DNA of 64,000 nt from Synchiropus splendidus (lineage: Eukaryota; Chordata; Actinopteri; Syngnathiformes; Callionymidae), in assembly GCF_027744825.2 (NCBI RefSeq), contig NC_071336.1, forward strand, positions 19,464,501 through 19,528,500, given 5' to 3'. The translations under genes and the position numbers were made by a program. Positions 49,938-64,000 of this stretch are shown in pieces. Positions within the stretch are counted from its first letter, which is position 1. The number at the start of each line of letters is the position of its first letter. The notes under the pieces were generated by a model that saw only the letters and a program-made list of their open reading frames with translations, did no database searches and was not told the DNA's origin.

Positions 49938-51442
49938 ATTACTGCAGCAAACATCGAGGTAAACACAAGGTTTTCGTTCACCTAATTCATCAGCTAGTCA
50001 AGAGCTGACGCCAGACTGTCACGGCGAGAGGTCAGACACGCTGGAGAGTGGCAGGTGTTATGAATACCGAGACAGGTTAAGTAAACACACTCAGCAGTCA
50101 GAACATGCGAGGTCGCACACACATACACACGCCCATGCTGCAGCCGCGCAGACACACAAATGACATTGACACAAGCCAGCGATACGCTTCAACCTCTCCA
50201 CATCAATGGACACCACAGACTTCCTGCCACTGATACGCTCGCCATCCGTCCCCGGCTGTGGTCCGCGAGTGCTCGCCCCCTCACACATGCGGGCCACTGT
50301 GCCAAGGCATGACATCATCTTTTAATGCTGTGGTTAAGATTGAGGAGATGAAAATGTGTGACAAAAATGACTTGACTACAAAGAAAGACTTTGAAAGCAA
50401 CATGTGCGAAGAAGCCCTGAATATTTGATGTAAAACATCGGTGCTTTTAAAAGTCTCTCATCATTATTTAGACAGGTCTTATGCATATCAATAAGAATTC
50501 CAACTATTTAAGCAAATGTGAGTGAAACTTGCTACTGCACATGGAGTATGCTAATGTTTACCATATGTGTCAGTGTACCTACAGCGAGGCGTAGTTGTCC
50601 AAAGAAGCAATTTTGGGGATTTAGTTCGGCTGTGAAATGAATCAAAGTTGTGGGTGTATGGTAAAGGCTGTCACACAATTGATGGGTTAAAAAATGGATA
50701 AATACACCAAAAATATAGCAGGAAAAGCACCTGCTGGGCCTGCAGTTGCTTGGCACTGATGATTTAAATATAAGCATGTCCCCAACATTTTGGCGTCCCT
50801 CCTCCTCACAGACGTTGGAGCTTCCTCCTGCTTTGTCGCTCAGAAGAAGTGTTTGTGAATGAAAACAACTCTAGTGGCTGGCTGCCAAATCCTCCTCTGA
50901 CAAATGCTTCAAAAGTCCCATGCTGACAGGTCAGAGTGAATAGCTGTTCCTCTTGACAGAGCAGCCACCCCCCCCCCCCAAAAAAAAAGAGCCCAGGGCC
51001 TGATACTATCAAAGAGATTGCTCCTCCCTCCTGTGAAACAAAGCCATTCTTCAGCCAATGGAGAAGAAAAAAAGCCTTCCTGGCTACTTTTCGATGATGC
51101 CTCCGCAGAGGTGGATGATGTTTCATTTATCTAATGGCTGTGTTCGTGTTACAGGTCAAGCAGATGTCCTTTGTCTTGATCTACCTGCATCTGTGAGAGA
51201 ACTGGCTTCAGAGAAAATCTTCCTCAAACCTTTCATATCTGCTGAACAATATGAGTTTCTTATATAACAAGGCTTCCTAAACAAGTTACAGTCTTCGATG
51301 TTTCTCTTTGATTCACATTCCTTTTGTAACATACATGAAAATACACTTGCTTTTTCAGTATGTAATTTTGACAAATTTCAACCCTATGTTCTTACAATTA
51401 CAAATTATTTAAAGCCTTTGTAGTGTTTTCAGACACAAATAA

Positions 51443-51443
<1 letters not shown>

Positions 51444-51486
<43 letters not shown>
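51444..51486. repeat. (AT)n microsatellite
   Basis: About 21 uninterrupted AT units within the large dlgap1 intron. Confidence 0.95.
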
Positions 51487-51489
<3 letters not shown>

Positions 51490-52087
51490 GTAAAAAACAG
51501 TTACTGAAATCTATTTTTTTTTTAAAACTTAACATAATGAACTGAAACTATGAATTCGAATGGTCGCTGTTGTCACACAGAGCTTCTAAACCTTTTTTTT
51601 AAACATATGTTTGACTGCATAATTCCAGCAGTAAAAAAATACAATACCAACACCATGTCAATGTCAGGACAAGAGTGAGCATCTTTGCAAAACAACAATC
51701 TGCAATGTCGACACAAGTGTTAATCCAAAAAATCTTCTTTTTGCGTCAAAGCTGTTTACATTTTTATCCAAACGGCGCCTCTACTGACTGAAAGCATTTT
51801 AAATGTCCTTGTTCAGTCATACACATTTCTTGCTTCAGGTTTCATGAGGCACAAATCAACTGCCCTCCTCGAACCAAGAAGAGGCGCAGGAAAAGACTCC
51901 CCCACGCGGAAACAGAGCGAACATCCACCTCCATGCAAACAAATGAAAGGCTAGAAAAGGGGGCGGGCGGTATCAGAGAACAGTGACAGCTGAGCCCAGC
52001 TGCACTCTGTTTGGGATCTGAAGAACAGAAGAACAAGAACGGAAAAGAGGAGGAGCTGAGCGGGTAAATCACAGTCATGTTGTCACT

Positions 52088-52090
<3 letters not shown>

Positions 52091-52132
<42 letters not shown>
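52091..52132. repeat. (TA)n microsatellite
   Basis: 21 uninterrupted TA units within the large dlgap1 intron, about 600 bases from the previous AT array. Confidence 0.95.
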
Positions 52133-52136
<4 letters not shown>

Positions 52137-54304
52137 CAGTGCAGTAAATACAGTGAAAACTGCTGGGGGTCCTTTGTGACAGCTTCACCATGGCAACATT
52201 AAGTGAGTGAAATGAGGCTTGGCACTGTACCAGTAGGAGGCGGAGTCTCCGTTGACCATTTGTTTACCTTGACAGTGCAGCTGCAGTGCCACATTAACAT
52301 CAGCAGACAACAGAAAACAGGTCAGTGAGTGAAAACAACACACTATATCAGCACGGAAGCTGCGACGACAGCGTGGAGGCGTGTCCTGCCATGTTTCTTG
52401 CCCCGCAGCTCTGAGCACAGAAGCTTCCACGCCGGCCATTTATGTTTGGAACGCTGTCAAAAAAGCTGCTCGTCGTGTTTCCAGGACACAATAGTGAACT
52501 GACAATAACCTGCAATGGTTCACACCGTCTGACATTTCACCAGCGTTGTCAACAACAAAGCAGACGGCGGAGTCACATCCGTTAAGACGGCTTTTGTTGC
52601 CAGCGTCATAAGTATGAAAACATTTATCAGCTACTTAAGCAAAGATTTAGTGATTCACAGCATGTAGATTATAAATGACTGTGTAGTTTTACGTCTCTTA
52701 AAAGGAATCGTCAACATCAGATCAGGAGGAGAAGATGTTCATATTTGTAAATAATATAATGAAACTTATAATAAGAGAACACGTAGAAACCCCTATGATT
52801 TCAATACACTTCAACATACATATTTTGTATGTTATGACATTTTTATGATACTAACCATACAGGGAGAAACACTGGGCATACCAATAAAACAAACAACCCT
52901 TTGTAGTATAATAAAAAAGGCATGAAAGATAAAAAAAAAAAACCTTCAGATAATGATCAAGAAGGAGCCGTTTGATGCGACGGTCAGAACGTTGCTTCCT
53001 TATTCAAACATGACAACAACCCTCCACACATAGGACACACAATACTTCTTTTAGAGTACAGGAAGCCACCTGAAAGTCTCATGTCAGTCCACAGCTCTCA
53101 ACTACACAAGGTCAGAGGTCAACAATGAAGGCGCTCAGACACAATAGTGCTCTGTTGAAGAGCACAGCAGCAGTTTGAGAGAGACTTAAAAACACGTCTG
53201 CAGCATGTTTGAGTCCTTCAGTTGTTTTTAAAAAAAAATTTTTTAGGGAAGGTTTGCGGTCAGCGTGCCCTTTATGAAAAGACGTCCGGTGTCAACAGCT
53301 GCTAACGCCTGCATGTGCCTGCTAACTGACCAGATAAGAGTTTGTTTACATCTGACAAACCTGGCGGGCAGCTGCTGCCTCTTGGGCAACACATTCTCCT
53401 GACTTAACCCACTTTCCTGCGTTCCAAGTTCAATGAGCCAACACAGTTAGCTGCAATCTTACTTTATGGACTGACACCTTCACACCCAGTCACTGAGACA
53501 GGAAGCAGAATTCAATAGGCAGCAAACGCTTGTATTTGTGACACAGTTTTGCACAAACCTAAAGCTGAGGATGAGAGTATAATTCTGAAGTCCCTATTGT
53601 TTCTCAGGATGCTGTACTTATGCTTCATATTTTTGTTCTTTTAAACGTGAAAACATTTATAATTGACTTGTACATCATTTTTCACCTACTTTAGCTGATC
53701 ATTAAAGCTATCACAAATGAAGCCAGGTGGTCAGTTTATCCTCCATTTAGGGCTTTTTTATTCACTTGACAGGTGCTGTCACAGCTTCAGGCCCTCTCCT
53801 CCACCAGTCTCCGCCACATGAAGTCTATTGTTTCTCCCTCCCCAAAAAAATGCCCTTGGGGAGTTGAAAAAGCCAACAGTCACTTGACAGGAGCGGAAGA
53901 AAGGAGAGACAAAATAACAGAGGGATAGGTGAGAAGAGGAACAGACGCAGCAGGAACTGGCTGTCTCCTTGGTTTCATCTACATTCCAGCTGCTTTGTGG
54001 CGCATAAACCTGGGCATTAGCGCTAATGCTAAACCTAACACGCCCACGCATCTCACGCATGCTTTCACTGCACTCATTTCCCGCAGCTTTGGTCATCAAC
54101 TTTAAGAGTTTTACAGCCTGCTGCGAGGAGTGACAGGCAGCGTGTTTTGACTTCGGCAAGCCAGTCTGGACTTGACAGGGAAGGACAAAGGATAGTTAGT
54201 TAGTTAATTGAAGTGGATCAAATTAGTCAAGAGAGCAGCAGACAAGGGAGAGCAATTGGCATGAAACACTGAAACCTCTGATTTGGTCCCACTGGCTATC
54301 ATTG

Positions 54305-54575
54305 GCTAAGGTTCAGGGTTTGAATCCAGCTCCGAACCTTTCTGGGTGGACTTTGCATGTTCTCCCTGTGCCTGTGTGGGTTTTCTCCTGGTACTCCGGT
54401 ACTACTCTGGTTTCCTCCCACAGTCCAAAGGACACAGTAAAACTGCCCCTAGGTGGCGACCTGTCCTGTATTCCTGCCTCTCGCCCAGTGACCGCTGGGA
54501 TAGGCTCCTGCACTCCCTGCCACCCTGAACAGGACTAAGCGCTGGTTCACTGAGGAAGTATGTATGTGACGTAAG
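54305..54575 (+). mobile_element. tRNA-derived SINE copy, plus orientation
   Basis: The element contains GGGTTTGAATCC near 54318-54329, fitting a B box with one change, then TTTGCATGTTCTCCCTGTG, GGGTTTTCTCCTGGTACTCC, TTTCCTCCCACAGTCCAAAG, GCCTCTCGCCCAGTGACCGC and GGGATAGGCTCCTGCACTCC. It ends with the GAACAGGACTAAGCG type of tail. It belongs to the same family as the minus-strand copy at 15670-15943 but retains more of the 3' part. The A-box side is less clear than in the other copy. Confidence 0.7.
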
Positions 54576-57500
54576 CACATATACAGGACCAGTCGACTGT
54601 CGCAGAGAAAACCTGAAAGCAAACAGTAGGCAGTTATCATGTTCATCTGTCTGTCAGCAAAATTACTGAACAACAGATGAAGAGATTGCCAATAACATTT
54701 ACATGAAATGTTGACAACAGGATAAGGTTAGACAGATGATTACATTTTAGTGGCGTTCCAAATCAACGTCTGGATCCATAAATCTATTGAAAAAACTGTC
54801 ATGCCAATTCTTCTGTCTGAGCTTCTCATGGAGGTTCCACAACACAATGGCCATCCATCGTCCAAGTCAGCTGCTTACAAAGATATCTCATGAATCTAGG
54901 ATAATAATTCTGGGTCAAAATTCTAGGATGAAATGAGTGGTTTGGTAGTGGTCCGCGCTCTCTGAGTGCTTTTCTAGTTATCGCTTTACAGGCAAGGTCC
55001 ACATATAGAGTTCAAAATACAATCTAACATCAGAAATCAGGATAAACTATAGTATTTCATGCATCTTTATGAGCAGAAATGATCAAAGCAGTGTTCTGTA
55101 GCATAAACACAGCACGGTTTCGTTCCACTTCTCTCCCTTATGACCTCATTTAGACCTTTATACTTCCATTGACAAACAGTTGCGTTTGATATAAGCTGCA
55201 GAGCTGCTGGAAGGTAGACGTCTTTGGAAGAAACCAAGTCACGGTTCAGGCAATGAGTTGGAGCAACTCTTGGGAGGAGCATGACAAGTGAAGAAAATCA
55301 CCTCGACTGAATGAGGGAAAAGATTCGGATGCAGCAATCAGCCAGATTGAAGGGGCTGTAACACAATACCAACGTGGTGTCATTACATGAGGGATCACTG
55401 CCCGACCCAGCTGCTATTTACATATAAATGCAGCCGTATGTGGTCAAGAGTTCACCTCTTCTTCCTTTGGAGCTGCGGATGAAGCCGCAACTTTCCTGCT
55501 TACAAGCCAGGCAGCAGTGTAATAACCTAAATCATAAAATGACTGGAACAGGATCTGTCTGGCAGATTTTACAAGCATTTACTCTTGCAGGAATGCTGCG
55601 AAACATCAGGGTGTTTCACAGTCTTTTTTTTTTTTCACCCCCTCACATTCCTTCCCCCCAGTTCTCCCCCTGTTCTTTGTCCTGACCGTTTGCACATGGA
55701 GGAGAAAGGAGACACTGGTGGCTTAATCCACAGCCAGAGGCATGCTCAAGCCATCTGGGCCCAAAAAACCAAACGTCAGGCCGCACCACGCAGGAGGAGG
55801 GAGACGGAAAGTTGAGCGTGAAGGACAGAAAGAGGGGAGAAAGAAAGTTGGGAGGTAAATTTGGAACATGGAGCGCTCAACACTCTACTATACTGTCTTT
55901 TGTGCTTCCCAGTCTTGACCTGTTGACCCCTCACATCCTGTTGCAGAGGTGCTGAGACGGAAAGCTGAGACGGTAGCTATAGGAGCTGCAAGTATGGAAG
56001 TGCTTCCGAAACGGTCTCTCCCTGGTTTGATTTTTGCACCCTCATCCTTCTGCTCCTGTGTTTACATCCACACCCTGAAGAACCTTAAAGTGGGGCGGGG
56101 GAAGGGGCAACAATAGTCTCTCCAACATTCCCACTCTCCTGCCGAGAGCACTCGTTTGTCTCCTGCATTCCTTTCCCCATTCATCTCTTTCTCTCACTCC
56201 CCTCCTGGCCAGAGAAAAAAAAAATCTTAATGTGAGGGCGGGTCCTGGGCAGGGAAGGCAATTACACATCCCAAAGGGGCCACATGAAAAGTTTGGAGCA
56301 CTAGGAAAGGCCTCAGCAACATCGAATCATCAGAGTTGACTGAGAAAGTTTATTTCGTGAGAGGGAAAAAAGCAAGGCATATAAAGAACAATTCAACCAT
56401 TGAGATAATACTATTACTTAAACATCTTTAATATGAACAAAGGTAACACTGCCAATTAGAATCAGAAGGTTTGCAGGAAATTTTAAGATAAATAAAATAT
56501 TTAAACAGCAATAGCTAAGATACATACAATAACAGACCAGTACAAAATGGAAAATGATATTATGAAAGCAAGTGTCTTATGAAAAAGGAACGGCAATACT
56601 GATATGGGAAAACTCCTGAGACAAAATAATTATGAAACCACATTATGCCAACATAACTTTATTGCGTTACAAATGTTTTAAATAAGCAGCAATACAGTGG
56701 CTGTAACAATGTAATAGTGGCAAAAAATAAAATTAGAAATTTGATTTAACACTACAATTGTAGTAGGAAATTACAATTATTACGTTGTAAATATATATAT
56801 TTTTTTGCAATTAGTAATTTCAATTCATATTTCAAATATTCAATATATTTTATTTTTTAAAAGAATCTTGGTTCGCTCAGGTTAATTGTTTACCTTAGTT
56901 TGATCTATAAAACCCTAGAGTGTCTTGACATGTGAAATCACTCCCCCTCAGTGTTTCTTCTCTTCTCTGTTTTCCTTGGTTAGTGAAGCAGCAAAGCTCA
57001 AAGAAAAGGAGGAGAAAACGGAGATGCATTCTTTCTCCCCCACTGGCTGTCTTTCTCTCTTTCTCCTCTTCCAGGGGTGAGCTGTGGCTTATTTTTAATG
57101 ACTGGTTCAAAAAAAAAAAGAAGAGAAAAAGGAGGGAGAGGTAGCTCTCTTCTCCCCCCCCCCTCCTTCGTCGGCTGCTTAGTCAGACACACACACTACT
57201 GTAGCTGAGTCTGGGACTTTCACAGAGAAGTCTTTAATTTGCACCGGGCCGGGCCTCCCACACTGCAGAGCCCAAACCACCCACTTACAGCCGTGCACCA
57301 CTCCTCCAACATGCTGGCTTAGCTCAAGAGCAACATGCACTACACTGTAACACTGTCCAGAAATATGCTTACCTCGACATATTCCCTGAAATCAAACAGC
57401 AGAATATACATGTAAACAGTGTGCATTCATCATCCCCCCCAAGTGAGCCGGCCCTCAGGATCACCACTGAGGAAATCCTTCTTCACCTTCTGATGCCAAA

Positions 57501-60500
57501 ACACAGACAGGAAGAGCCTAAAGAAAAACCTGATCCTGCAAATAGCCTGTTTATGTCATGTTGCCGGAGTAATCCCCACTCAGAGTGAGGGGACAACAGG
57601 GGGGTTCACTGCAGTCCTTGCCATTCTTTGTGTTTGCCATAGTCTTGTCAGCTCCTCCCTGCGCCCCGCTCTCATTTTACCCCCATCTTATTTTAAACCG
57701 GAGAGCAGGGCTGACATTGTGTGGCTTCCTGTGTCAGAAGAAAGCCAAACACGGTTCTTCCTCCCTAAACGGCCGCTATCAAAGCATTCCAGGCCACGAC
57801 AGGCTGGGTCCAATTAAGTCGTAAGTAAATACAAACACCTACAGCCACCGAGTCGTGCAGATTAATCCCGCCATTCGGAGCGTGTTCAGGCAGGAAATCG
57901 CCCTCCGTTCACGTTGGATGCAAAACCTTCAGAGATACATGTAAATAAGGTGGGTTCTACTCGGCTGCTGCAGGGGTCTGTGAATAACAGGTGATGGCAC
58001 TGCATTGTTGTGCACTGGAGCAGGTTGTTTGACAAATGATACCTGCAGCATGTGTAGCATCAGCACAGGCAAGGCTGACACCTAGTGGACGACCAGGTAT
58101 TGCAAATCACCTCAAACTGCTGGTTTAAGCAGGACGATGACGTCAAACAAAATGCACCTGGGGGGTTCACCTCCTTCCTTCACCAGTATGTCCACCTTCA
58201 TCGGTGCCACAGTCTGCTGAAAGCCACATGGTTCTCCTCTCCGCTCTCTACGACATCGCTCCACTGCCATATCAGAGCCAGGCAGCAAACCCCAAACAAC
58301 TGCCAAACACTGGACATTCATGAGTTCACCCTCAACCACAAGCATGTACCTCAATGGATGGTTTGATGGACTCCCTAAAGTGACGGCTATCTCAAACAAA
58401 ATCAATCAATTATCACCCGGAAGCGCCTCTAGACTTTCTTCCTTACAGAAGTTCAAGTTTGTGCAAGTCGACAGTGACAGGAAGAGGTACTACATTCATC
58501 AGTACAGCTCCATATTCACCACTTCATTTTGAACTGTAACAAACTAACCACCCTCCTCAGTGCCCAACATCCAATACAACATTCACGAGTACATGAGTAC
58601 TGAACCTTCTGACTCAAGCCAAAGTACTATATACTGAATGTTATTACTTGAGTCGAATCTAATCTAAACATACAGCAGCAATCAAAGAAGTGAAAAACTT
58701 TTTTCTACATTATTATGATGATATTAATAAGATTGTAATTATGAGATAAGATGATTAGAAATCTACAATATTCCGCCAAAATATACATTTGAAAAATGAA
58801 AATAAATATCAAGTCTAACATTGTTAATTTCAGAAAATTAAAACTATAGAGACAATTAATCGAATTATTCATCAATACGAGCCAAAGACACAGGACTATA
58901 TGTACATGCAGGTTATGTACAAGAAGATCTATGTGAAGAGTGAATCCCTGTGATATCAAAAATTAAAAGAAAACAAAATGTTCACTCGAGTGTCTCGAGT
59001 GGCTAGCTTCACATGGCCAGAGCCCGACTGAAGACAAACTTAGACCTCATGAAACTGTGACTACACTGCGGTGACAGGTTGGCAAAAGTCAATGATTTGG
59101 TGGTAATATCACGTGATTCCACAAACTTTTTTTAGCTGCTTCCCATGTGATCGTGACCCTTTTAATCACACCTATTTTGCGTCAGCGCTTTTCAGACATC
59201 ATTGTTTAGGTCTGGAGGTCAGAGCTATCCACCACAGCAGTTTCCAGGCGTCCACTTTTTAACCAGTTATTTTCTTGATTCAGAATGGTGCATGAACCTG
59301 TAACGCTTCAGTGTGTGTGTGTGAGTGAGCCTGAGGCGCATCATTTCATCATTGTCATCATTTCTACTGTTTACTCAGAGAGGCCAGTCTTGGACATGAC
59401 TCTGACAGGGACGAGGCAGACACTGTGCGGACTACGGTGGTGGATTCTATTCTGTAAATGAAGGATCAACTGCCAATTGCTCAGGGAGTTTAAAATGACA
59501 AGGAAACACAAGGACACTCAGCTGTCATACGGTGCGCAGCCTTGCTCTCCTCCCTGCTAGACCTCTCCCCTAATTACATATAAAGTCAGAAATGGAAACT
59601 TCAGATTAAATCAAATCCAGCAGGAAATATCCAGCAGGCCAGTAAACAGCAGCTAAGCTCACACAGACCTGCTCCTGAGCTCAGGTCAATCAAAGGGCCA
59701 CTGTAATGCAAGTTCCCACTGGTTCACATTCTCAGACGGTGGTGACAGGATGAAGTAATTACTGAGCGGCTGACACACCAGCACGGATTTATCTGCAGCA
59801 GGAAGTCAGATCACAGTTTACCCACATCCTCGCAGAAGGAGGAATACACACAGATGTATTATACTTGGTCGCTGATATAAACACAGGCCTATAGTAGTAG
59901 AGCTGAGCAACTCTATGCAACTGGAATACCAGTCTGCGAGCTAGTAGTTTGCTTCCAGTACTCATGAAAAACGGTGTCTGGAGGGGAGCTGGCGCGAGGA
60001 TGTGGGTGGCCAAATTGCTCATTCAAAGTTACTGCGCTCAGACAAGTTGTCGTTGCTCATCTCGCTGAGCTAATGTCTTGACAGCACCTCGCATTTCTGT
60101 CCTGTTATTGGTCCTTTTTCAGGTGTCAGCTTGGATATGGCCATCATTGATAGTTGGCCACAGAACATTCAGAAAAGGCTGTTTAATGTGATCCATGTTG
60201 GATTGAATGAATACGCATTGCGAATAAGAGGCTGTCCTGGCGCCAACCAAGAGGGAATCGTGGAGGTTTTTACTGGAAGAGAACATCTTCTGTTTCTTCC
60301 TCAGTGTACGTGAAGCTTCCCCACATGCCTCGACTCGGCCCTGGTTTCCTGTCAAACACTCCTACCTGCACCATCAAAGCAGCAGGAATGACAACATCAC
60401 GCAGGTGTGCGTGCAGCAGACACAGAGGAGAGGAGCAGAGACAGATGAGACCGGAGCACTGTTTAATTTACATCCCTTCTTTGAATAATAATTCCACCTC

Positions 60501-61679
60501 AGAGGTGGAGAGCTTTGATCCGCTGACACGCAGGTGGATCTCACATGCAGACATTTGCGCTAAGACGGAGCTTGGTCTATCCCTGTAATTAACGGCAGGG
60601 TGGGCAATAAAGACTGCGCCTCTCTGGGTGTGTGAGGAAGACACATGGCAGGAAGTGAGGCTGGAGATCACAGCAACATTCTTGCACTGTCGCTGATGTT
60701 TGATCTCCATGTCTTTGGGCAAACATACATCAAAATATTCAGTCATTCATAACTAAGGAGTGCGATTTCAAGATAAGATGTGTTCCTGCTCTGGTATCTA
60801 CTTCCATCTTTACACACTCCAACTGACAAGACATGACATGCACTTGACGAACACGACCACTGCACTTAAAGAACCGGCAGAATGCGAGGGTGGACAAAAA
60901 GGAGCCTGGCTCCATCTAGTGGTGGGAAATGGAAGCGCAAGTAAAAACCGCATGCACAAGACAAAACTGCCAGCAAAATAATATTTTATGTAATATTTCT
61001 GACGTATTACATGCCCAAGGTTTCACAGTTCGATTTAATAAAATGGGTAAACACAGAACGCAGGTGATCCTCCTGGTTCAAAGAGAGTCTCTGACAGGCC
61101 AACTTTGTTGCCACCCAGGATACTTAAAACAGATCACCAGAAATAACGTAAAGAAGTTCATGTCATATAGTGTGTGTTCCATTATTATTTCTTGTTTGGA
61201 AACACAGAAGAAAGCACTGTTTCTGGTTCCTCTGTCACCCACACTACCTCAGTCTGGGACTGTCCACGATTATTTTCAGCAGGTGTTTCATCAGTGGAGT
61301 GACAACACGATAATTGCTTCTTAAAAGACACACGTCCTCACATTATGCACCTGATAAAAACACCTTCTCTCACATGTCTAGTTGCCTGGTTGCTGATGAG
61401 CCGTCTCCTCCGACCCACAGAAAGAACATCCTAAGAACAGACTGAGGGTGACATTTGTCTGTCGGGGACACGAGCAGAAAGAAGCATGACGAGTTCACAG
61501 AACATACATGCTCCATGGCAACGGAGTTCAATTAACACTTCGGCTTCACACTCAGACTTTGTTTCTCTGGGTGCTGCTAAACAGTCTAAAAATAATGCAC
61601 TTTCTCAGAGGATTTTATATCACACTGAAAAAGACTTTTTCCCCTCAGTGAAGTAATGGTTTACTAAATATTTGGGTTT

Positions 61680-61802
<123 letters not shown>

Positions 61803-63808
61803 ACATAAACACAGGCATAAGACCATCAGTCTAATATCCTGTTGAGGTTTCTGCATGCATTGTTCCATCGCTTGCCAACCTCACGCCACATGCTTGGGGT
61901 GAGCATTCATTGTACAGGTCCTAAAGTTTGTTACCAGGTGTTAGTCGTGATGCTTTCTAACATCTGTACCCAGCAAAACTCCATTTCAAGATCATCAATC
62001 TAGATCATATCAAGATGTGAACAAGAGCGACATATGGGTGTTGAAACGACAAACTCAGCCCTGATCCTTTATGTGCCACCCTCCATGTGGCTTCAAACGG
62101 GCACTTGCAATGTGGAAATGCACTTTCCTAAACATCACACCGACTCCAGGCGTTATTGAATCACTCTGACACCAATGCATTCGAGCGGCGATGCAGACTA
62201 AACGTGCAGAACTTCTCACCGCCTGGAGTAAAAACATTTCAGGTTACAGCTCAGGCCAGCACTAATGGTTGCAACGCTTTGTGAGGAGAAACAAATGCTC
62301 CTCAGGGCAGAGCAGATCCAGCTGCAGTGAGTGTAATGGGATTTGCAGAGAAGGGAGAAGCTTTTGTTCTGCCCCGGCAGGGTGACAGGTGTGTGACTAA
62401 GTGCTGGAACATTAAATACGCCTATGTTTTCATTTTCATTTTTAGTATGATTATTAAAACTTATATTGAACTCTGTGTTGATTAACTCTTCAAAGACAAA
62501 ACTTGCTCTGCTATTACACCTGAACAGAACCAAAACTCTGCTTATTTGGCCTATTTATTGCACCAAAGTCTCTTCCAGAGAAAATGCGTGAAAGTGTGTG
62601 ATCATACTTTGATTCATAAGATATTTCGATTAAGTGGCATTCTGACTTTTTCCATACATCTTCATTAAGGAATAAAATACCACCATTTTGGTTCAAGACT
62701 CTGCACTGCTTTCGACCATATTAGAGTGTCTCCCATGCACCTCGTACAATTCAGAAGGAGGCTGTGTTTAGATGCGGGTGATATTTCTGGGATGCAGCAA
62801 TGAATGATGTTTTAAGCATGTCAAAATGTAAAGAAAAGAATGGAGGAATGGAGTTCATTTCTGAGCTACGGTTTAACAGCACTCTATATTCACATGATAA
62901 AAAAAATCAGTTTTGGTTGTCAAGATAGTGAAAATAACGCTTGTGCTTGGCCACAATTAAAACACAGTGATACGACACGTGAGCAGGTTTTGTAGCTGCA
63001 ACAGTAATTGGAAACTAACAACAGAAAACTAGAAATTCTAAAGCCTTGTGCCATTGTCAGCAGCTGCAATGAATAGCAATTTGATTCTACGTGGGGTGTG
63101 TGATATGTTTTACTGGAGGAGCACATAATCTCATGTGACAACCACCTAGTCTGACCCATCCAGGCGTGTGTTCATATGTTGGGCTCAGCAGGATATGAAG
63201 GCTTTTCCAAAAATAGAAAGCAGAAAGCTTGCAGGTGAGCTGGCATAGTTGGTGAGCGTGAACTGAAGTATCTGCATGACTCTCCCGCGAGCACGCACAC
63301 ACACTGATCACAAAGCACACAGACTCTGTGACTCTGGCCTCAGCACCAGAGAGCCTGAAGATGAAAAGCTGTCCAAGTTCCACATGGGCTACAAAGTCTG
63401 ACCTAAATTCCTGGCCATGCCATGGTGGTGGGATGAGATGGCAGCTGGACGACTGGGCGCTGCTATGTTGTGACACACACTACACCTGTCGCCTGCTGTC
63501 AGATATGTGATACAAAACAAGACTAAAATAGCTTTTCCTGGATGTCACACAATGAAGATGAAAGTAAAAAAAAGGATTTCAGTTGCCTAGTTTCCAGGTA
63601 GGATGATAAGAAAAAAAAACTCTATTGGCAATGAATATAAAAGTTAGCGAAATTTCCATTTTTGCACAAACTGGACATCTATTCCTGTCTGTTTCTATTG
63701 TGTTAGCTGCCTTGTCACTGTCACTTTTATCAAGGAAGCAAAATAAAACACTTGCCACGACTGCTTTCCCATCAAATATTTTACCTCCCAATAGACCACA
63801 TCATCATC

Positions 63809-63932
<124 letters not shown>

Positions 63933-64000
63933 ACGGACAGGGCAGACTCTTGGGAGAAAAAACAATAGAGTAATAATCTGAGCATTTTTATAGGCTTTAA

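Overview
The window looks like nuclear DNA of a teleost fish. Coding exons are sparse and separated by long AT-rich introns with GT..AG borders. Di- and tetranucleotide microsatellites are frequent, non-autonomous hAT-type transposons and a tRNA-derived SINE family are present, and the recognisable proteins are vertebrate-specific. I see no bacterial, viral or CRISPR-like content, and most of the sequence is non-coding.

Three genes can be identified with confidence. otud1 (minus strand, single exon, 27649-28896) encodes an OTU deubiquitinase with an intact catalytic centre and a C-terminal ubiquitin-interacting motif. tgif1 (plus strand, three coding exons, 31457-36037) encodes the TALE homeodomain corepressor TGIF1, complete at 302 residues. 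dlgap1 (minus strand) contributes its last six coding exons (47654 down to 41039), ending in the Shank PDZ ligand QTRL; its earlier exons lie to the right of the window, so the 16.3 kb from 47655 to 64000 is intron. otud1 and tgif1 are head to head about 2.6 kb apart. tgif1 and dlgap1 are tail to tail, with 3' ends within roughly 0.4-1.4 kb of each other.

The left 27 kb has no complete gene. It holds two candidate first coding exons on the minus strand. One (5622-5304) encodes a basic, Ser/Arg-rich N-terminus. The other (25932-25863) is a 23-codon start inside a CpG-rich island. Both end in a phase-1 donor, so they could be alternative starts of one gene running off the left edge. By gene order (OTUD1 followed on the same strand by KIAA1217 in human 10p12) the best guess is kiaa1217/sickle tail, but I could not confirm this from the residues.

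Layout: 1-5303 probable intron with a long GATA/GACA array at 1508-1854; 5304-6600 candidate first exon and promoter; 7423-7679 hAT-type MITE; 15670-15943 SINE; 21604-22268 hAT-type element with perfect 8-bp target duplications; 25863-26110 CpG island and candidate exon; 27309-29240 otud1 and its promoter; 31080-36872 tgif1; 38249-47654 dlgap1 3' UTR and terminal exons; 47655-64000 dlgap1 intron with AT, GT and TA microsatellites. The three named genes act in separate processes (ubiquitin editing, TGF-beta/retinoid repression, postsynaptic scaffolding). Their grouping reflects conserved synteny, not a shared pathway. I found no convincing new biological system; the candidate first exons are the items most worth testing.
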